Below, in pieces: positions 1-9,835 of a stretch of DNA of 39,403 nt. Below the pieces are notes generated by a model. The model had not been told where the DNA came from, searched no databases, and worked only from the letters and a program-made list of their open reading frames with translations. Origin of the DNA: an uncultured Flavobacteriaceae bacterium (GTDB lineage Bacteria; Bacteroidota; Bacteroidia; Flavobacteriales; Flavobacteriaceae); assembly GCA_938073895.1 (NCBI GenBank), contig CALJFB010000036.1, positions 1 to 39,403 on the forward strand, read 5' to 3'. Position numbers and translations under genes: made by a program. Position 1 is the first letter of the stretch. Every line of letters begins with the position of its first letter.

Positions 1-638
<638 letters not shown>

Positions 639-796
639 GTTAAATTTTAAATATTATTTCAACAATCAATAATTTGTAACTCAATATGATTTATTCTCTT
701 TATTTCTAAAATATCGTTTCCAATACTTTAAACGCTGTCAATTCAATATGTCTATGAACTTTTTATTGCTCTAAATAATTTTTAATTACCTAAGCG
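639..796 (-). other. 16S rRNA leader (pre-rRNA 5' spacer)
   Basis: This transcribed leader lies between the nearest rrn promoter and mature 16S. On the minus strand it includes AGTTCATAGACATATTG at about 745-761. That resembles the leader element often seen before flavobacterial 16S genes and may act in antitermination or processing; this is inference from memory of related leaders. The rest is AT-rich with no reading frame. Confidence 0.5.
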
Positions 797-800
797 GCTG

Positions 801-830
801 CAAACATACAACCTTATTTTAATTTAACAA
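801..830 (-). promoter_or_regulatory. rrn promoter P1 (proximal)
   Basis: On the minus strand TTG at 830-828 is followed by exactly 19 nt and then TATGTTTG at 808-801. This fits the Bacteroidota primary-sigma consensus (TTTG at -33, TAnnTTTG at -7). The spacer ends in AAGGTTG directly before the -7 box, a feature shared with P2 and P3. Transcription should start near 796. Confidence 0.85.
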
Positions 831-925
831 CAACTTTTAAAGTTATTTTTAAATTATTTTTATAGATAATTCAATACCAATTTAGAACGTTTGCCTTTAA
901 ATATTTTTGATTATTTTAAGGAGTG

Positions 926-956
926 CAAATATACAAACCTTTTGTTAAAATACAAA
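926..956 (-). promoter_or_regulatory. rrn promoter P2 (middle)
   Basis: TTTG at 956-953, a 19-nt spacer and TATATTTG at 933-926 on the minus strand give a full match to the Bacteroidota promoter consensus. The spacer ends in AAGGTTTG and the -7 box is followed by C, as in P1 and P3. It lies about 125 bp upstream of P1. Confidence 0.85.
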
Positions 957-1055
957 ACTTAATTTTAAATAATTTAAAACTTTATTTTACTCCTAACTCA
1001 ATAACCACAATACCTTAAAGAACTTATCAAATCACATGTAATGTGTTTCGGGTGG

Positions 1056-1085
1056 CAAATCTACAACCTTTTTATAAACTAACAA
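1056..1085 (-). promoter_or_regulatory. rrn promoter P3 (distal)
   Basis: TTG at 1085-1083, a 19-nt spacer ending in AAGGTTG, and TAGATTTG at 1063-1056 on the minus strand. It is about 130 bp upstream of P2 and has the same extended element before the -7 box. Confidence 0.82.
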
Positions 1086-1401
1086 CTAATTTCTAAAGCT
1101 TTTTTTAAACTATTTGTAAATTAATATGTAAGATGCTGTTAAATAACGTTTTAAACATTGGGTTGTTTTTAAAGAACTTCATAAAACAAGTACAACCACT
1201 ATATATTTAAAGTTTATTCTGCATATTCTTGATTAAAAAAACTAATAATTAAACTACATTTTAATCTTAAAATTAAAAAGAACACCATATTAAGTTAGAG
1301 CAAATCTTAATGACTAAAGCTTGTTTATATAAAACAATAAAAACTATAGTATAAAACATATTAGTAGATTATGTTTAGCTTATACAAGCTTTATTTAAAA
1401 T
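1086..1401. other. AT-rich gene-free stretch upstream of rrn promoters
   Basis: I find no credible reading frame, tRNA or hairpin here. The sequence is very AT-rich with many A and T tracts. It may serve as UP-element-like or factor-binding DNA for the rrn promoters, but nothing specific can be shown. Confidence 0.5.
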
Positions 1402-1440
1402 AATAAATAGCCCTATACATTATATATAGGACTATTTATT
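1402..1440 (-). terminator. Terminator of the barrel-protein gene
   Basis: Two 16-nt arms (1402-1417 and 1425-1440) flank a 7-nt loop. The single C/A mismatch on the plus strand becomes a U-G wobble on the minus strand, so the hairpin favours minus-strand RNA. An AT-rich tail follows. It sits 19 nt past the stop of the gene ending at 1459 and separates that gene from the rrn promoters. Confidence 0.75.
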
Positions 1441-1458
1441 ATTTTATTCTTTATTATT

Positions 1459-3435
1459 CTACATAAAGAAATTCCATACAAGACCAAATCTAATTGTAAA
1501 ATCTCTAAATGGATAATTAGGAGCTGTTAAGTAATCTCTTCCTGTAAATGATGAATTTAGATGTTCTGCTTTTAAATAGATGCGTGTCTGTCTTAATTTT
1601 GCATTTATAAAGAAATCTATTTTAGGAAATCCACCTATTTGAACATCTCTTTGAACATAGAATTCTGATAGTAATGGATTATAATCATTCATGTAATACT
1701 TATCGAAATAACTTACAGTAAATCCTGTTTGGAAATACAATGCCTTCTTAAAAGCAAAATTCTCATAATATAGTGTTCCTCTTGTAATAAGTTCTGGAAC
1801 ATTAAACACATTAGCCTCATCGTCTACTCTTTGGTATTGTACTGTTGCATCCAATCCAAAACGTCTAAACCTTATATCTTTATTAATTTTAAGCTTTAAA
1901 TAAGAAATAGTCTTATTATTCTGAAAAGCTTCAATTTGCTCTGATACTGGATTTTTAGCAAAGTATACATAATCTCCAATAGTAGATGCTTGTAACTTAA
2001 TGTTGGCCCATTTCTTTGAAAGCACTTCTACATCTAATTGTTGGGTCTTTATAGTATTAAAATTATTTTCCCAATTATAATTAGTATATCTACTTTGATA
2101 TAATTGTGCATTATAATTTGGTGCCACTGTATTATTATTAATTGCTGCCTTTAACAAGATATCTTCGTTTAACTTATAATTGGCTTTAGCTAAAAGATAA
2201 TTTCCACTAAAATCTCCAGATATGTTTGCGCCTGCTTCAGCTTGAAGATTAAATCCTTTTATCTGTTTATTATACTTTGCTCCTACAGAAACCACATCAC
2301 CTTTAATTCTATTGGTAATAATTTGATTTGGCTGGACTAGAATCTTATCATATCCATAATTATAATTGGTAATACCTAAATGCAATCTTAACGAGCCAAT
2401 ACTATTATTAGTGTAATTTATATTAGCTTCGTTATAGAGTTCTTCTAATTTAACTTGATCTCTTAAATTATTAGTATAAGATGCGTCTCCAAAAAAATCA
2501 TTTTGTGTAGATTGTGAAAAATCATAAGTCTTATCGGTTAACTTAAAAACATGTCCAACAGACACACTATTGTAGGATAAACTATCTTGCTTTTCTATTA
2601 AATTGTAATAATGATTTAAATACGAACGTTTTCCTTTTAAACTTCCTTCTGCATCTTCAAAATTAACTTCTAAAACACCTCTATCTATAAAATCCTTATC
2701 GCCAGATTGAAAAAACAACAAACTCTCATCTGTTAATCCACCATTTTCTTGATTCAAAATATCTTGAGATGTAAAATGCGCATGTGCAACATAACGCTTG
2801 TTTTTGGACTTATAACTTGCTGTAGCTCTAAAATTACCTGTACTAGACAAAATATGTTGATATGTCCCTAAAGATCTTAAACCTTTATAAGCAACCGATA
2901 TATTAAATTGCTTTGATGTATTTGTTGTAAAAAACGCATCTAATAACTGACCTTGCTTAAAAGCAGATTTATACAATAACTCTGTTAAAGGTGTTGGAAC
3001 ATGATAATAGTTAATATCTTCAACTTCCATATAATTAAAATGCTTACTTCTTGCTCCAAACTGAGGCATTAATCTTGTTGAAGAAAAATTGTATCCTAAA
3101 GTATTGTAAGTTTGTCCTAGGTTAGAAAACTGCTGAAGCTCAAAATTATCTTTTCGTAAGTAATTATACTTATAATCTTTGGCAACCGTTAAAGTTGTGT
3201 CTACATAAGTAGTATCCGCAACATGAGAAATTATTAAATAATCTGTAATTTTAGCTTTTACCTTTTTGGTAACTCTACTCGACTTTGCAGAAGAACTAAA
3301 ATCTGGATTATTAGTTCCATTTAAATCTACAGCAGACGTATTATCACTTTTTTTAACATTAATCTGTTTTTTGGGTCTTTGCGCAAACATAATTTGAGCA
3401 CTAACTAAAAAGAGAAATACAATTATTTTTTTCAT
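1459..3435 (-). CDS. Putative outer-membrane beta-barrel protein (Porin_10-like)
   Basis: This 658-residue protein starts with a clear Sec signal peptide (MKKIIVFLFLVSAQ, cut near FA/QRP). A basic linker follows, then many alternating-hydrophobic strands rich in Tyr, Asn and Phe, ending in FGLVWNFFM, as expected for an outer-membrane barrel. It resembles the Bacteroidota family called putative porin (Porin_10); that assignment is from recall. The start at 3435 is chosen over an in-frame ATG at 3459 because only this one begins with the signal peptide. A -7 box lies at 3476-3483. It is divergent from rnhB. Substrate is unknown. Confidence 0.75.
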   Translation of the reverse strand: MKKIIVFLFLVSAQIMFAQRPKKQINVKKSDNTSAVDLNGTNNPDFSSSAKSSRVTKKVKAKITDYLIISHVADTTYVDTTLTVAKDYKYNYLRKDNFELQQFSNLGQTYNTLGYNFSSTRLMPQFGARSKHFNYMEVEDINYYHVPTPLTELLYKSAFKQGQLLDAFFTTNTSKQFNISVAYKGLRSLGTYQHILSSTGNFRATASYKSKNKRYVAHAHFTSQDILNQENGGLTDESLLFFQSGDKDFIDRGVLEVNFEDAEGSLKGKRSYLNHYYNLIEKQDSLSYNSVSVGHVFKLTDKTYDFSQSTQNDFFGDASYTNNLRDQVKLEELYNEANINYTNNSIGSLRLHLGITNYNYGYDKILVQPNQIITNRIKGDVVSVGAKYNKQIKGFNLQAEAGANISGDFSGNYLLAKANYKLNEDILLKAAINNNTVAPNYNAQLYQSRYTNYNWENNFNTIKTQQLDVEVLSKKWANIKLQASTIGDYVYFAKNPVSEQIEAFQNNKTISYLKLKINKDIRFRRFGLDATVQYQRVDDEANVFNVPELITRGTLYYENFAFKKALYFQTGFTVSYFDKYYMNDYNPLLSEFYVQRDVQIGGFPKIDFFINAKLRQTRIYLKAEHLNSSFTGRDYLTAPNYPFRDFTIRFGLVWNFFM

Positions 3436-3475
3436 CAACCGAAATTTTAGACCTTGCAATTTTATAATTTAGTGT

Positions 3476-3483
3476 CAAAAATA
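3476..3483 (-). promoter_or_regulatory. -7 box for the barrel gene
   Basis: TATTTTTG on the minus strand matches TAnnTTTG and would start RNA near 3470, giving a leader of about 35 nt before the ATG at 3435. No convincing -33 TTTG is seen at the right distance. Confidence 0.45.
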
Positions 3484-3528
3484 GGAAATATCTTAGAAGT
3501 AAAGCACTAAAAAAAGTTAATACCAAAT

Positions 3529-4134
3529 ATGCTATCAATTAATTACTCTGGAAACCCATTAGAATGTGGCACAGACGAAGCTGGACGAGGCTGCTTAGCA
3601 GGTCCGGTAACTGCTGCTGCAGTAATATTAAAACCAGATTTTGTAAACACTATTCTAAACGACTCTAAACAGTTAAGCGAAAAAAAACGCGATTTATTGC
3701 GTCCTATTATAGAACAAGATGCATTATGTTTTGCTTTTGCTCACGTTTTTGAATCCGAAATTGATACAATAAACATACTTAACGCCTCTATTTTAGCAAT
3801 GCAAAAGTCTATTGGCCAATTAAAACCTGTCCCTAAATTTATAATTGTAGATGGAAATAAATTTAAACCCTATAAAAAAATTCCTCACGAAACAATTATT
3901 AAAGGCGATGGAAAATATTTAAGTATTGCAGCAGCATCTGTTTTAGCAAAAACATATCGTGACGATTATATGAATAAAATTCACGAAGAATTCCCAATGT
4001 ATAACTGGAAACAGAACAAAGGTTATCCAACTAAAGAACACAGAGCAGCCATAAAAAAGTATGGCATAACAAAATATCACAGAAAATCATTTAAATTATT
4101 AGCTAACGATGGCGAACTTAAACTAAAGTTATAA
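3529..4134 (+). CDS. rnhB: Ribonuclease HII
   Basis: The 201-residue protein cleaves the RNA strand of RNA-DNA hybrids and starts removal of misincorporated ribonucleotides. The family signature DEAGRG is at residues 16-21, with Asp16 and Glu17 as metal ligands. Further conserved acidic residues lie in VDGNKF (about 107-112) and in the [12 protein letters not shown] block (about 134-145). Length is normal for bacterial RNase HII. It heads a plus-strand run: the next gene begins 29 nt after the stop. Confidence 0.96.
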   Translation: MLSINYSGNPLECGTDEAGRGCLAGPVTAAAVILKPDFVNTILNDSKQLSEKKRDLLRPIIEQDALCFAFAHVFESEIDTINILNASILAMQKSIGQLKPVPKFIIVDGNKFKPYKKIPHETIIKGDGKYLSIAAASVLAKTYRDDYMNKIHEEFPMYNWKQNKGYPTKEHRAAIKKYGITKYHRKSFKLLANDGELKLKL

Positions 4135-4163
4135 TTAAATTAGCATTTTAAAATTACATAAAT

Positions 4164-6560
4164 ATGAAAGCATTTTTGCTATCCTTACTATTTCTCTCGC
4201 TTTTTGCATGTAACACAGATTACAATACAGCAAAAGCAGAAGATTTCTCAAATATAAACGCACAAACAATTCTTAGAATTAATGGTTTGGAGCAATTATC
4301 GTCTAATATAAATAACGCACATTTTTTAAATAAATTAGCGCGCACAACAACCTACAAGACTTTAAAAAGTAATTTTTCAATATTTAATCGTATAAAAACT
4401 AAGCATCCTATATATGTAAATCTTTTTTCTTCGGAAGAATTTTCTTTTTCAACCACATATTCAGATTCATTAATAAAATTTCTAAATGCCAAAAACGTTT
4501 TAAGAGATTCCATTTTAATTGATGCTATAAAAGCCGAAAAAATCACCTTTAACAATAAAAGTCTATTTGTAACCTTAAAAGACTCTGTAATTATTGGCGC
4601 AAATACTAAAGCACAGCTTAAAACTATTTTCAATCAAAAGAAAAACGCAACGCTTTTAAAATTATTAAAAACAACAAATAAAGCATCAGAAATTTCAGTT
4701 TTAAGCAATCAAACATCAACATTTAAACAACCACTATTTATAGATAGCTTATTAAATACAAAACAACTTACTAATTACTTGGTGTTTGATGTAGACGTAT
4801 CTCAAGAAAACATCTTACTAAACGGAATTACAAAAGCAGCAGATTCTACAAAAAGTCTAATAAACGTATTTGCTAATACCACGCCACATGCAAACGAATT
4901 GGCATTAATTACACCAAACAATTCCGATGGATTTTTAAGTATTACATATAATGATTTCGAAATTTTCCAGGAAAACCTAAACAACTTCAATAAAAAAACC
5001 AGCACAAAAAAGGAAACACTTCTTTTTGATAATGTAACAGAAGTTGGAGTTATATATAATGATGCAAATGCGTATGTTTTAAATACAATAGATGCCGAAT
5101 TAACAAAAACCGCTTTACAAGAAGAACAAACCAATATTGAAACTTACCGCAGCATACCTATTTACACGTTTAGTAAAACGGCTATTTTAAAAAATCATTT
5201 TACGCCTTTTATAAATCAAGAGGTTACAATGTACTGCCAATTAGATCAGTTTTTTGTGTTTTCTACTTCTATAGAAACGCTTCAAAATATAATAGCCAAT
5301 TATCAAAACAAAACAACGCTATATTTTAAAGACTATTATAAATCGGTTAGTAAACAATTAAGCAGTCAATCGTCTTTATTACAAGTTATAAATGGAGCAA
5401 GTTTAACTTCAATTTTAAATTCATCTTTAAAAAACAAGTCCACTTTAAAGTTAAACGATTATAAAACCAGTGCTTTTCAGTTTAGTTACGATTATAATTT
5501 TGCACATTTTAACGCAGTAATTAATAAGAGTAAAATCACTAAAAAAGCAAATACAATAAGCGAAAAGTTTAATATTAAATTAGATCACGCTATTTTAAAC
5601 CAACCTCAATTTGTAAAAAATCATATTTCTGGTAAAAACGAAGTTATAGTTCAAGATATAAAAAACACGTTATACCTAATTTCTAACTCAGGAAAAATTC
5701 TTTGGAAAAAAGGATTTAAAGCTCCAATACTTGGTAAAATAAAACAAATTGATTTATATAAAAACGGAAGGTTACAATTAGCTTTTACTACCAAAAACAC
5801 CTTTTATGTTTTAGATAGAAACGGCAATCAAGTTAAACCATTTCCTATTAAGTTAAAAGATAACATTACACAACCACTTTCTGTTTTTGATTACGATGGC
5901 AACAAAAACTACCGTTTTCTAATTTCTCAAGAAAAAGATCTTTTAATGTTAGATGCAAAAGGAAAAACGGTTAAAGGCTTTAAATATAAAAAGGATAACA
6001 AAATAACATCGCAACCAAAACATTTTAGAATTGGTACTAAAGATTACATTGTTTTTAGCTCTAAAAACAAATTACTAATTTTAGATCGTACTGGAAAACC
6101 AAGAATTAAAGTTAAAGAAGAATTTAATTTTTCGGACAATAATATCTTTTTAAACAACAATAAATTTACGTTTACAAATACATCTGGAGAATTAATACAA
6201 GTAAACAGTAAAGGAAATACGGCAAAACAAAGCTTACTTTTAAATAAAAAACACGGTTTAGATGCCAGTAGTAAAACGTTAATTTACATGTCAGAAAACA
6301 AATTAACCATAAAAGATAAAACTGTAGAATTAGACTTTGGTAACTACACAAAACCAAACCTCTTCTACTCCAACAATAAAATATTTGCCACAACTACAGA
6401 TTTACAAACGCAAAAAATTTATGTGTTTGATAGTAATGCAAAACTAATACCAAATTTCCCCGTTTTTGGAACAGCAACCATAGATTTAAAAAACACTAAT
6501 AATCTAGAAATTATTACAAAAGGAGACACTAATAGTATCTTATTTTATACCGCAAACTAA
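4164..6560 (+). CDS. Large predicted lipoprotein with C-terminal propeller-like repeats
   Basis: This 798-residue protein has a lipoprotein signal (lipobox LFAC, Cys16), so it is probably anchored in the envelope. Residues about 20-460 are an Asn/Lys/Thr-rich region I cannot assign. From about 465 the sequence has repeated strand-rich units around motifs such as LISNSGKILWKKG, LDRNGNQV, LDAKGKTV and LDRTGKP. This suggests a beta-propeller of PQQ/WD-like blades (inference). Its stop overlaps the start of the next gene by one base (TAATG), so the two are translationally linked. No specific function can be given. Confidence 0.7.
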   Translation: MKAFLLSLLFLSLFACNTDYNTAKAEDFSNINAQTILRINGLEQLSSNINNAHFLNKLARTTTYKTLKSNFSIFNRIKTKHPIYVNLFSSEEFSFSTTYSDSLIKFLNAKNVLRDSILIDAIKAEKITFNNKSLFVTLKDSVIIGANTKAQLKTIFNQKKNATLLKLLKTTNKASEISVLSNQTSTFKQPLFIDSLLNTKQLTNYLVFDVDVSQENILLNGITKAADSTKSLINVFANTTPHANELALITPNNSDGFLSITYNDFEIFQENLNNFNKKTSTKKETLLFDNVTEVGVIYNDANAYVLNTIDAELTKTALQEEQTNIETYRSIPIYTFSKTAILKNHFTPFINQEVTMYCQLDQFFVFSTSIETLQNIIANYQNKTTLYFKDYYKSVSKQLSSQSSLLQVINGASLTSILNSSLKNKSTLKLNDYKTSAFQFSYDYNFAHFNAVINKSKITKKANTISEKFNIKLDHAILNQPQFVKNHISGKNEVIVQDIKNTLYLISNSGKILWKKGFKAPILGKIKQIDLYKNGRLQLAFTTKNTFYVLDRNGNQVKPFPIKLKDNITQPLSVFDYDGNKNYRFLISQEKDLLMLDAKGKTVKGFKYKKDNKITSQPKHFRIGTKDYIVFSSKNKLLILDRTGKPRIKVKEEFNFSDNNIFLNNNKFTFTNTSGELIQVNSKGNTAKQSLLLNKKHGLDASSKTLIYMSENKLTIKDKTVELDFGNYTKPNLFYSNNKIFATTTDLQTQKIYVFDSNAKLIPNFPVFGTATIDLKNTNNLEIITKGDTNSILFYTAN

Positions 6561-7609
6561 TGATAAAACGTAACAACGCAGCCATATTTAAATGTGTAAT
6601 CCATAAAGTTGGAAACAAGTTTAACAGCACAAAAAACGCCTTTTCTGAAAAAGAAATAGTTTTTGACGAAGCTAGTTACGAGCTAATGCTTCCGTTTTTA
6701 CTTCGTCCATTTGGATCTGTAGTACAAAGTCATCGTTTTAATCACCATTCTAATGTAGAGTTAAACGAAATTAACAATTACAGTAACCTAATTTTTGGAG
6801 ACGACACGCAGTTTTTAGAAACCTCTAAACACATTGTAACACATTTATTCGAGCAATCTAACTCTGCACAAATTAAAACTGGAGACGTTTTAGTCGTCTA
6901 TTTTAACGGCATACAATATAATGATATGACCGTAGATGCTTTAGGAATTTTTAAAATTGAAAATAAAACCAATTTCTTTCAAACCTATTTAGAAAACAAT
7001 AGTTACGATGTCTTGGTGCAAAGCGGAATTAATGCCAAAAAAGTAGATAAAGGTTGCCTTATTTTAAACACAAGCGATCGCGAAGGAAATATTATTTTAA
7101 GTGTAGATAACAATAATTACGACACACAATATTGGATTAATAAATTCTTGAACATTAAATATGCAGACGATACAAATAGCCATACACAAAACTATTTAGA
7201 ATTATGTAAAGAGTTTTCTACAGAAATTATAAAAAGCACCTACGGACAACAAGAACGAAGTACCTTTTTAGCTAAAACTGTAGACTTTTTTAAAGAGAAT
7301 GAAATTGTAAATGTCGAAAAATTTAAAGATGAAGTCTTTGATGAAGACAAATACAAAACCTTATTTGACGATTACAAAAAAGAGTTTGAAGGCGAAAAAG
7401 ATGTTTTAATAAGAAACCAATTTGATGTTGCCGAAAGCGTTTTTAATAAAGAAAAGAAAAAGATTAAATCAGAAATTAAATTAGACACCAATATTCAAAT
7501 TAAATTAGATATTGATGCACCAGATGCACCAACAGAATATTTAGAACGTGGCTACGACGAAGAAAAAAAGATGAACTATTATAAAGTATATTTTAATACT
7601 GAAGATTAA
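6560..7609 (+). CDS. Nucleoid-associated protein, NdpA/YejK family
   Basis: The 349-residue protein resembles the NdpA (YejK, 37-kDa nucleoid-associated) family, close to the 335 residues of the E. coli member. Typical features are the N-terminal AIFKCVIHKVGNK strand, a central VVYFNGIQYNDM-like block (about 113-124) and a C-terminal part with charged helices (EKKKIKSEIKLD). Family members bind the nucleoid, and their biochemical role is unclear. The start codon shares a base with the previous stop, so it is co-translated with an envelope lipoprotein, an unexpected partner for a DNA-associated protein. Confidence 0.8.
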   Translation: MIKRNNAAIFKCVIHKVGNKFNSTKNAFSEKEIVFDEASYELMLPFLLRPFGSVVQSHRFNHHSNVELNEINNYSNLIFGDDTQFLETSKHIVTHLFEQSNSAQIKTGDVLVVYFNGIQYNDMTVDALGIFKIENKTNFFQTYLENNSYDVLVQSGINAKKVDKGCLILNTSDREGNIILSVDNNNYDTQYWINKFLNIKYADDTNSHTQNYLELCKEFSTEIIKSTYGQQERSTFLAKTVDFFKENEIVNVEKFKDEVFDEDKYKTLFDDYKKEFEGEKDVLIRNQFDVAESVFNKEKKKIKSEIKLDTNIQIKLDIDAPDAPTEYLERGYDEEKKMNYYKVYFNTED

Positions 7610-7702
7610 TTTTTTGTTTAGAAGCGTAAAAAGCAGTCTAACAAAAAGACGCCTTTAGCTTTGCTTTAAACAGATCTAACAACTCTAAAAAGTAAACTAA
7701 AT

Positions 7703-8191
7703 ATGATAAAAATTAAACTTGAAAAAACAGTTCCAATTCATTTAAACGCATTAGGTTTAATAATTATACTAATTGGTTTATTCTATTTATTAGCGGTTAT
7801 TGTAGACATATTGAACCTATTAATTGCTTTACCATTACTAATTTTAGGGTTATTTCTTGCAACAGCTAAAAACGGAATTATATTAGATAAAGAAAAAGCT
7901 AAATATAAAATAGCAGTATTCTTTTTAGGCTTAGAATTTGGAAAATGGAAAGCTATTTCGGGATTTACAGACATTGCAATATTATCTTTTAATAAAGGCA
8001 TAACAGCTTTAAGTCGTGGACAAAGAGCCACAACTTTTAACACTAAAGTTTTCGAAATTTATATGCTAACTAAAAATCATAGAGAACGTATTATTTTAAA
8101 ACGCTACAAAGAAGAAGATAAGGCAAACGTTTTTGCTCAAGATATTGCCTATAAATTAGGCATGGAATTTAATATTTATAGTCCAAATTAA
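7703..8191 (+). CDS. Small membrane protein of unknown function
   Basis: The 162-residue protein has two hydrophobic segments (about 14-33 and 35-54) forming a hairpin, then a soluble basic C-terminal part that looks like alternating strands (KYKIAVFFLGLEFGKWKAI, FEIYMLTKNHRERIILKRY). A membrane anchor with a small PH-like beta domain is possible but unproven. It has its own leader of 93 nt after the nucleoid-protein gene. Its stop abuts, with no gap, the stop of the convergent gene that follows. Confidence 0.65.
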   Translation: MIKIKLEKTVPIHLNALGLIIILIGLFYLLAVIVDILNLLIALPLLILGLFLATAKNGIILDKEKAKYKIAVFFLGLEFGKWKAISGFTDIAILSFNKGITALSRGQRATTFNTKVFEIYMLTKNHRERIILKRYKEEDKANVFAQDIAYKLGMEFNIYSPN

Positions 8192-8857
8192 TTAACCACC
8201 AAAAACCTCACGATACTGCATAACTCTAAAGTTAAACGTATTAAAATTTGGATTACTTTGTTTTAATTGTTTATAAAGCGCCATAGAACCAATAGCTCTA
8301 TTTGCTGCTCCAGATGGCGCAGTTAGAGAATGGGTTATTATTTTCCGTTTAGATATTGGTAATTTAACGCTATGTATTCGTGGAACGTTATTACTAATTT
8401 GGTTAAGCTTTAATTGATATGTTTTTAATAGTTTTCTAAACAAATATTCTGGACCATTTTTAGAATTTCCACCTGTAAAAATTAAGGTATCTATCTTTGG
8501 ATGTTGCTCCAAAATAGCAATTAATGGTCTTAATTTAAGATTACTTAAACCTAAATCTGAAGCATCCATTTGCGTTCTAAATCCATATTCTACAATATCG
8601 CAAATACCAATATGTTTAGATATTAGGAAGTCTTTACGTTGTTTTATAGCCTTTTCTGTAGTTTCAAAATCTAAATTTAAATTAAAAATAGCATTTAAAA
8701 CTGGCCATAACAAACCGTCTATACTGCCGTAACAAAAATTAACATCGTCTTTTTTTAATTCTCCTAAAGAAAACCTTGGTGGCGGCATTGTACCAACAAT
8801 AAGTTTTGTGGCCTCTTTTGGTATAAATGGAGAAAATGGATGTTGGTGCTTAAACAT
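8192..8857 (-). CDS. Uracil-DNA glycosylase-family protein
   Basis: The 221-residue protein resembles the UDG/Mug superfamily proteins found across Bacteroidota. Residues 18-26 (KLIVGTMPP) match the first glycosylase motif. A second conserved block is IFTGGNSKNG (about 126-135), and the C-terminal LTAPSGAANR (about 178-187) lies where the family has its DNA-intercalation loop. It would be expected to remove uracil or related bases from DNA in the cytoplasm, but the variant motifs leave the substrate open. It is a single gene, end to end with the convergent membrane-protein gene. Confidence 0.75.
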   Translation of the reverse strand: MFKHQHPFSPFIPKEATKLIVGTMPPPRFSLGELKKDDVNFCYGSIDGLLWPVLNAIFNLNLDFETTEKAIKQRKDFLISKHIGICDIVEYGFRTQMDASDLGLSNLKLRPLIAILEQHPKIDTLIFTGGNSKNGPEYLFRKLLKTYQLKLNQISNNVPRIHSVKLPISKRKIITHSLTAPSGAANRAIGSMALYKQLKQSNPNFNTFNFRVMQYREVFGG

Positions 8858-9051
8858 AAATTTTAATGGTAGAATGTTTTTATCTATTTTAAAACTTAAG
8901 AATTATTTTTTGTTTAATAATTTAAATACAATTACAAAAAAACTAGACAGGTTAAATTTGTAGGTACTTAATACAAGAAACTAACATTTAGCTTACAAAA
9001 TAAATTATGGATGCTACTTTTTAGCTAAGTAACAAAACTGTAAACTATAAA

Positions 9052-9810
9052 CTAACGCGTAAAAACCAATTCTGTCTCTGTAGATAAAGCTTCAGAAAAA
9101 GCGTAGTTTTCAGCTCTAAAACCTTTTAAATCTTCTATGGTTTTACAGTTGTTTTCTACAATATAACGTGCCATTAATCCGCGAGCCAATTTAGCAAAAA
9201 TGGCTACAATTTTATATTTGTCGTTTTTAAACTCTTTAAATGCAACGTTAATTACTGGTACTTTTAAGCTTTTAGTATCTATAGCTTTAAAATACTCGTT
9301 GCTGGCAAGGTTTACAAAAACTTCGTTATCTTCTAATTCTTCGTTTAACTTTGCTGTAATATCTTTTTGCCAGAATTCGTAAAGGTTTTTATTTTTACCA
9401 ACGGGTAATTTTGTGCCCATTTCTAGTCTATAAGGTTGTATTAAATCCAAAGGTTTTAAAACACCATATAAACCAGATAGAATTCTAACAGTATTTTCTA
9501 CGTTTTCTAATTTAGAAGTTTCTAAAGAATACGCATTAAAACCTCTGTATACATCGCCACTAAAAGCATAAATTGCTGGTCTTGCGTTTTCTGCTGTAAA
9601 AGGTAGTTCCCAATCTTGAAAACGCTCGTAATTTAACTGACCAATATTAGCGCTCACTTTCATTAAAGTACTAATGTCTTTAGCCGATTTTTTACGCAGT
9701 AATTTATTTAGTTTTTGAGATTGATCTAAAAACTGAGGTTCTGTAAACTTTGTAGTTGGTAATTCCGATTTATAATCTAAAGATTTTGCAGGCGATATAA
9801 CTAATTTCAT
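9052..9810 (-). CDS. yaaA: Peroxide stress protein YaaA (UPF0246)
   Basis: The 252-residue protein is a full-length YaaA/DUF328 member. It opens with MKLVISPAKSLDY and has the family blocks RPAIYAFSGDVYRG (about 77-90), LSGLYGVLKPLDLIQPYRLEMG (about 110-131), and FAKLARGLMARYIVEN near the C terminus. E. coli YaaA limits free intracellular iron during hydrogen peroxide stress and binds DNA; the same role is expected here. It stands alone, and a -7 box (TAAATTTG) lies 18 nt upstream. Confidence 0.93.
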   Translation of the reverse strand: MKLVISPAKSLDYKSELPTTKFTEPQFLDQSQKLNKLLRKKSAKDISTLMKVSANIGQLNYERFQDWELPFTAENARPAIYAFSGDVYRGFNAYSLETSKLENVENTVRILSGLYGVLKPLDLIQPYRLEMGTKLPVGKNKNLYEFWQKDITAKLNEELEDNEVFVNLASNEYFKAIDTKSLKVPVINVAFKEFKNDKYKIVAIFAKLARGLMARYIVENNCKTIEDLKGFRAENYAFSEALSTETELVFTR

Positions 9811-9827
9811 AAGTTCTATTTGAGTTT

Positions 9828-9835
9828 CAAATTTA
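9828..9835 (-). promoter_or_regulatory. -7 box for yaaA
   Basis: TAAATTTG on the minus strand matches TAnnTTTG and lies 18 nt upstream of the ATG at 9810, giving a very short leader. No TTTG is present at the expected -33 distance, so activator dependence is possible. Confidence 0.45.

Noticed and set aside
639-1458. Possible tRNA genes near the rRNA gene
   Set aside because: No T-loop (GTTCGA-type) sequence or cloverleaf was seen. tRNAs would be expected in the 16S-23S spacer, which lies outside this window.
4352-5134. Minus-strand frames of 93 and 110 codons opposite the lipoprotein gene
   Set aside because: They are hydrophobic products of antisense reading through Lys/Asn-rich sequence (AAA/AAT becomes TTT/ATT) and are not supported by any motif.
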